Source: Saitoella complicata NRRL Y-17804
Lineage: Eukaryota > Ascomycota > Saitoellomycetes > Saitoellales > Saitoellaceae
DNA: 64,000 nt
Direction of reading: 5' to 3'
NCBI RefSeq assembly: GCF_001661265.1
Contig: NW_017567015.1
Location: 1 to 64,000, forward strand
In this document: piece after piece, positions 61,497 to 64,000 of the stretch
How positions within the stretch are numbered: the stretch's first letter is position 1
How the letters are laid out: every line of letters begins with the position of its first letter
Notes under the pieces: generated by a model
Database searches by the model: none
The model's input: the letters and a program-made list of their open reading frames with translations, nothing else
What the model was told of the DNA's origin: nothing
Translations under genes and position numbers: made by a program

Positions 61497-64000
61497 TCAC
61501 CACATGCTTTCTCCGCCGAACGCCCCCCCGTAATTGGCGGAGGCTGCACTGGAACCGCCACCGACGCCGGCGGTATACTGACCCTGACCACTGTTCCCGT
61601 AGAACCCATTGCTGGGGGTAAAACGACGGTTCACAGCCTCGTATCCCATGTCTACACTGCCAGAAGACATGCCCCTAGCGTGACCAGCAGTACCATTGTA
61701 TCCGCCTCCACCATACTGCTGCGCAGGCATATCGTACTCAGTCTGCTGCTGAGTCGTCTGCCTGACGTAGATAGGACCTTGCAAGCCCTGATATCCCTCC
61801 TGGGACTGCATTCCCCTCCCATACGCGGCAGCTGCATTCTGGGCAGCGTACGAGCCAGCACCACTGTAGTCTCCACTCAACGGCCTTCCATGACCAGCAC
61901 CGGCGGTGGTAGCATAATGGCTCATCTGAGCATTCTCATACTCCAACTCCCTAAATGCAGACATCGTCGGACTATGCGGCTTCTGCCCAACAGCCCCAGG
62001 AGCACCCAACGCAACATTCGGATTCTCAACAGCATACGGGTTAACCGCACACATCCAAATCCTGGTCTTGTAAACCTTGAACAAATCCCTCACCAATTCC
62101 CTAAAGTCAACGCGGTAGATGGAGTTGGTAGCGAAGTAGAAGGTAAGCTTGCGGCGGTCCCATTGGTACTCCGCATCCAAGATCTCCATGGGCAACTTGC
62201 GCTGACGTACTTTAGACTGACACACCAACATAGCTTGAGCCTCATCCTGGGATTTGGCAAGCAACATGGCGACCTCAGCCGGTTGCGCCAAGCGATAAAT
62301 CTGCTTCGGCTGGACATTGACCTCATCACCCATCCCCATTCCCATGCCCTGCTGTCCAACAACACCTGCCCCAGCAAGCGCCGCAGCCTGCTCCCTTTGC
62401 TGCTGAGCTTTCAAAGCCCTAACCTGCGCCAACCCGACATCAGCTCTAACAACCTTCCCCAAATCCCTCCCACGATCAGCCTCGACAATGACCAAGTCAC
62501 CACGCTGAACACGGAGACCACTACCCTCCGCAACATAAAACACATCCGTCCGGCAAGCTTTGAACTCGACGATATGGAGGGGACCGTGCGTGACGGTCGG
62601 GCTGGGTGGTTTAGGTCCCACGCCTAACCCGTTCGCGGCGGCTTGTTTGGCGAGGACGTCTCGTGCCCGTGTGCGGTGGTCATCACTCGAGAAATAGCGA
62701 TCGACATCGGCAACCAAGGCAGCATACAACGCCGGATCAGAGCTGACAGTCGCGGCGGTAGCGGGGGCATGCATTCCCTGTGCCTGCCTCCTTATCAACT
62801 CACGCTCAAACACCGTCTCAGCATGACCTAGTCCCTGACGCCCATGTCCGCCGTCATCAACCTCACGCATATACGCATCCCCAGCATCATCCTGACCATA
62901 GGGCTCATGATCCTCGCCCCAGCCAGAGAAGGTGCCGGTGGAGTAACGACGCGGAGTAGGCGGGTGCTCACGCTCCCTCATCGTCTCAACCATACTCATC
63001 CCCATATTAGCTCCTCCGCCAACACCGGAACCAGCACCAGCTCCAGCCATCCTCTCCCTCCTCAACCTCTCCAACCTCTCCCTCTCCGGGCTCAACCCCG
63101 CAAACCGCCCGAAACCTCCAACACCACCACCACCACCCGGAGGCCCAAACGTCGTCCCCTCCCCCGTCGTCAACGCACGCGGCCTCGATCCAAGCGCCAA
63201 CTGCCTCTGCACAGCAGCTGCGGGCAAGATATCCTCGTCACCATCATCGTCAGAACTAACGACAGCGGCAGCAGCCTGTGTCGGATCCCACGCACCCAAT
63301 CCAAACCCAACGCCAGGGCGGATTGCGGTACTGGAACTCTGCGTACGACGGCCATGTCCCACCCTCAACTTCTCAAACTCCTCCTCAAGATCAAAATCGT
63401 GCTCGTTGTGGTGGTGTTCATGTTCATCCTCCTCGGGGGACGGCAAAAAGGAATGCCTAATCGACGCCGAAGCACGCGAAGTCGATCCCGAACCGGCACC
63501 AGAACCTGGAGCGAAATCGTACGAAGGCGACAAGAGCGCGTTCTCCCTCTCCCTCTCTCGCTCCCTCTCCCTCTCATACTCCCCCAAACTAAACGACAAT
63601 GACCGCCGCTGCGCACCCTCCGCGAGCCTCCTCACGCTCGGAAGCGCCGCACTAGCCGAAGACTTATTCGCCGTATCAATAATAATCGCATCAAAAGGAT
63701 TCTGCACGGGATTGCGCGGACTGAGAAGGGCACCGACTCCACCGCGTACGGAGCTGGCAGTAGAGATGTGGGAGATACTGCCGGGGGTGGTAGCCTGCGT
63801 ACTCGTCCCGGTACCAACGGCGCCAGCATTCCACGTAGGCACGAACTCACCCGCAAGGGGATTCGGTCTAACACTCCCCATTCCCATCCCGAAGGTGGAA
63901 CCCGAGCCAGGAACACCGATTGTCGAAGCCTTCGGGGTCATCTCGTCCGCTGCCATCGACATCGTCGACGTACCCGTATCAGCACCACTACCCTCCTCAT
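61497..64000 (-). CDS. PSP1: PSP1 C-terminal domain protein, 5' end beyond window
   Basis: Open for 834 codons to the window edge, so the start lies beyond 64000. The N-terminal two thirds are Ser/Gly/Arg/Glu-rich and disordered. The PSP1 domain (window 61990-62610) includes VEFKACRTDVFYVAEGSGLR, then GDLVIVEADRGRDLGKVV, then KLPMEILDAEYQWDRRKLTF and YRVDFRELVRDLFKVYKTRI. Yeast Psp1 was found as a suppressor of DNA polymerase alpha mutants and forms cytoplasmic granules; the domain is shared with bacterial RicT. The tail is Gly/Tyr/Gln-rich, prone to condensates. Confidence 0.88.
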   Translation of the reverse strand, partial: EEGSGADTGTSTMSMAADEMTPKASTIGVPGSGSTFGMGMGSVRPNPLAGEFVPTWNAGAVGTGTSTQATTPGSISHISTASSVRGGVGALLSPRNPVQNPFDAIIIDTANKSSASAALPSVRRLAEGAQRRSLSFSLGEYERERERERERENALLSPSYDFAPGSGAGSGSTSRASASIRHSFLPSPEEDEHEHHHNEHDFDLEEEFEKLRVGHGRRTQSSSTAIRPGVGFGLGAWDPTQAAAAVVSSDDDGDEDILPAAAVQRQLALGSRPRALTTGEGTTFGPPGGGGGVGGFGRFAGLSPERERLERLRRERMAGAGAGSGVGGGANMGMSMVETMREREHPPTPRRYSTGTFSGWGEDHEPYGQDDAGDAYMREVDDGGHGRQGLGHAETVFERELIRRQAQGMHAPATAATVSSDPALYAALVADVDRYFSSDDHRTRARDVLAKQAAANGLGVGPKPPSPTVTHGPLHIVEFKACRTDVFYVAEGSGLRVQRGDLVIVEADRGRDLGKVVRADVGLAQVRALKAQQQREQAAALAGAGVVGQQGMGMGMGDEVNVQPKQIYRLAQPAEVAMLLAKSQDEAQAMLVCQSKVRQRKLPMEILDAEYQWDRRKLTFYFATNSIYRVDFRELVRDLFKVYKTRIWMCAVNPYAVENPNVALGAPGAVGQKPHSPTMSAFRELEYENAQMSHYATTAGAGHGRPLSGDYSGAGSYAAQNAAAAYGRGMQSQEGYQGLQGPIYVRQTTQQQTEYDMPAQQYGGGGYNGTAGHARGMSSGSVDMGYEAVNRRFTPSNGFYGNSGQGQYTAGVGGGSSAASANYGGAFGGESMW

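Noticed and set aside
1-64000. CRISPR arrays, operons, prophage or intact transposons
   Set aside because: Eukaryotic window with spliced genes; no direct-repeat/spacer array and no reverse transcriptase, integrase or transposase domain seen.

Overview
This is the left end of a chromosome from an ascomycete fungus, most likely Pezizomycotina. The window opens on 129 bp of CCCTAA telomere repeat. Genes are dense, about one per 1.8 kb. Introns are short (about 45-110 nt), with GTACGT, GTATGT or GTGAGT donors, CTAAC or CTGAC branch points and YAG acceptors. Complex I subunits, an Stc1 RNAi/heterochromatin factor, Erg27, an RCR protein and a DUF3405 protein all fit a filamentous or yeast-like ascomycete. 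The species cannot be named from the sequence alone.

Layout. 0-1 kb: telomere, a 24-bp hairpin-forming tandem repeat, short palindromes, and a promoter-like relic without a clear gene. 1-5 kb: a secreted GPI-anchored metalloprotease, Mediator subunit MED9, tRNA-Glu(CUC) and an unrecognised ORF fragment. 5-14 kb: HECT ligase HUL4, an unknown protein, RPS10, YAF9, COX17, a cyclin and ATP5 (OSCP). 14-23 kb: a RasGEF, a ubiquitin-like/WLM protease, RPL15, a Dabb-domain protein, VTI1 and URA4. 23-34 kb: a DUF3405 membrane protein, a broken mitochondrial bS16 gene, BDF1, CYC1 and STC1. 34-43 kb: a GH63 enzyme, a gene-poor stretch of 2 kb, a DUF1764 protein and a disordered unknown protein. 43-57 kb: ISA1, YAE1, an RCR protein, RPC11, SDE2, an NDUFA4/B12D-like protein, GEP3, SDC1, ERG27, NFU1, NDUFB4, CIA1 and an RRM protein. 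57-64 kb: UTP5, a cysteine-rich membrane protein and PSP1, which runs off the window.

Themes. Four iron-sulfur biogenesis genes (ISA1, YAE1, NFU1, CIA1) lie within 13 kb. Two of them share a 203-bp divergent promoter, and they sit among complex I and mitochondrial ribosome-assembly genes. Many other respiratory genes (COX17, ATP5, CYC1) are here too. Chromatin and silencing factors (YAF9, BDF1, STC1, SDE2, SDC1) are frequent for a subtelomeric window. Both ribosomal-protein genes carry telomere-like AACCCTA boxes about 150 bp upstream of their start codons, which suggests a Tbf1-type regulator. ERG27 has an in-frame TGA followed by 35 family-like codons.

All exon models were built by eye from splice signals and protein similarity recalled from memory. 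No search or alignment was run.
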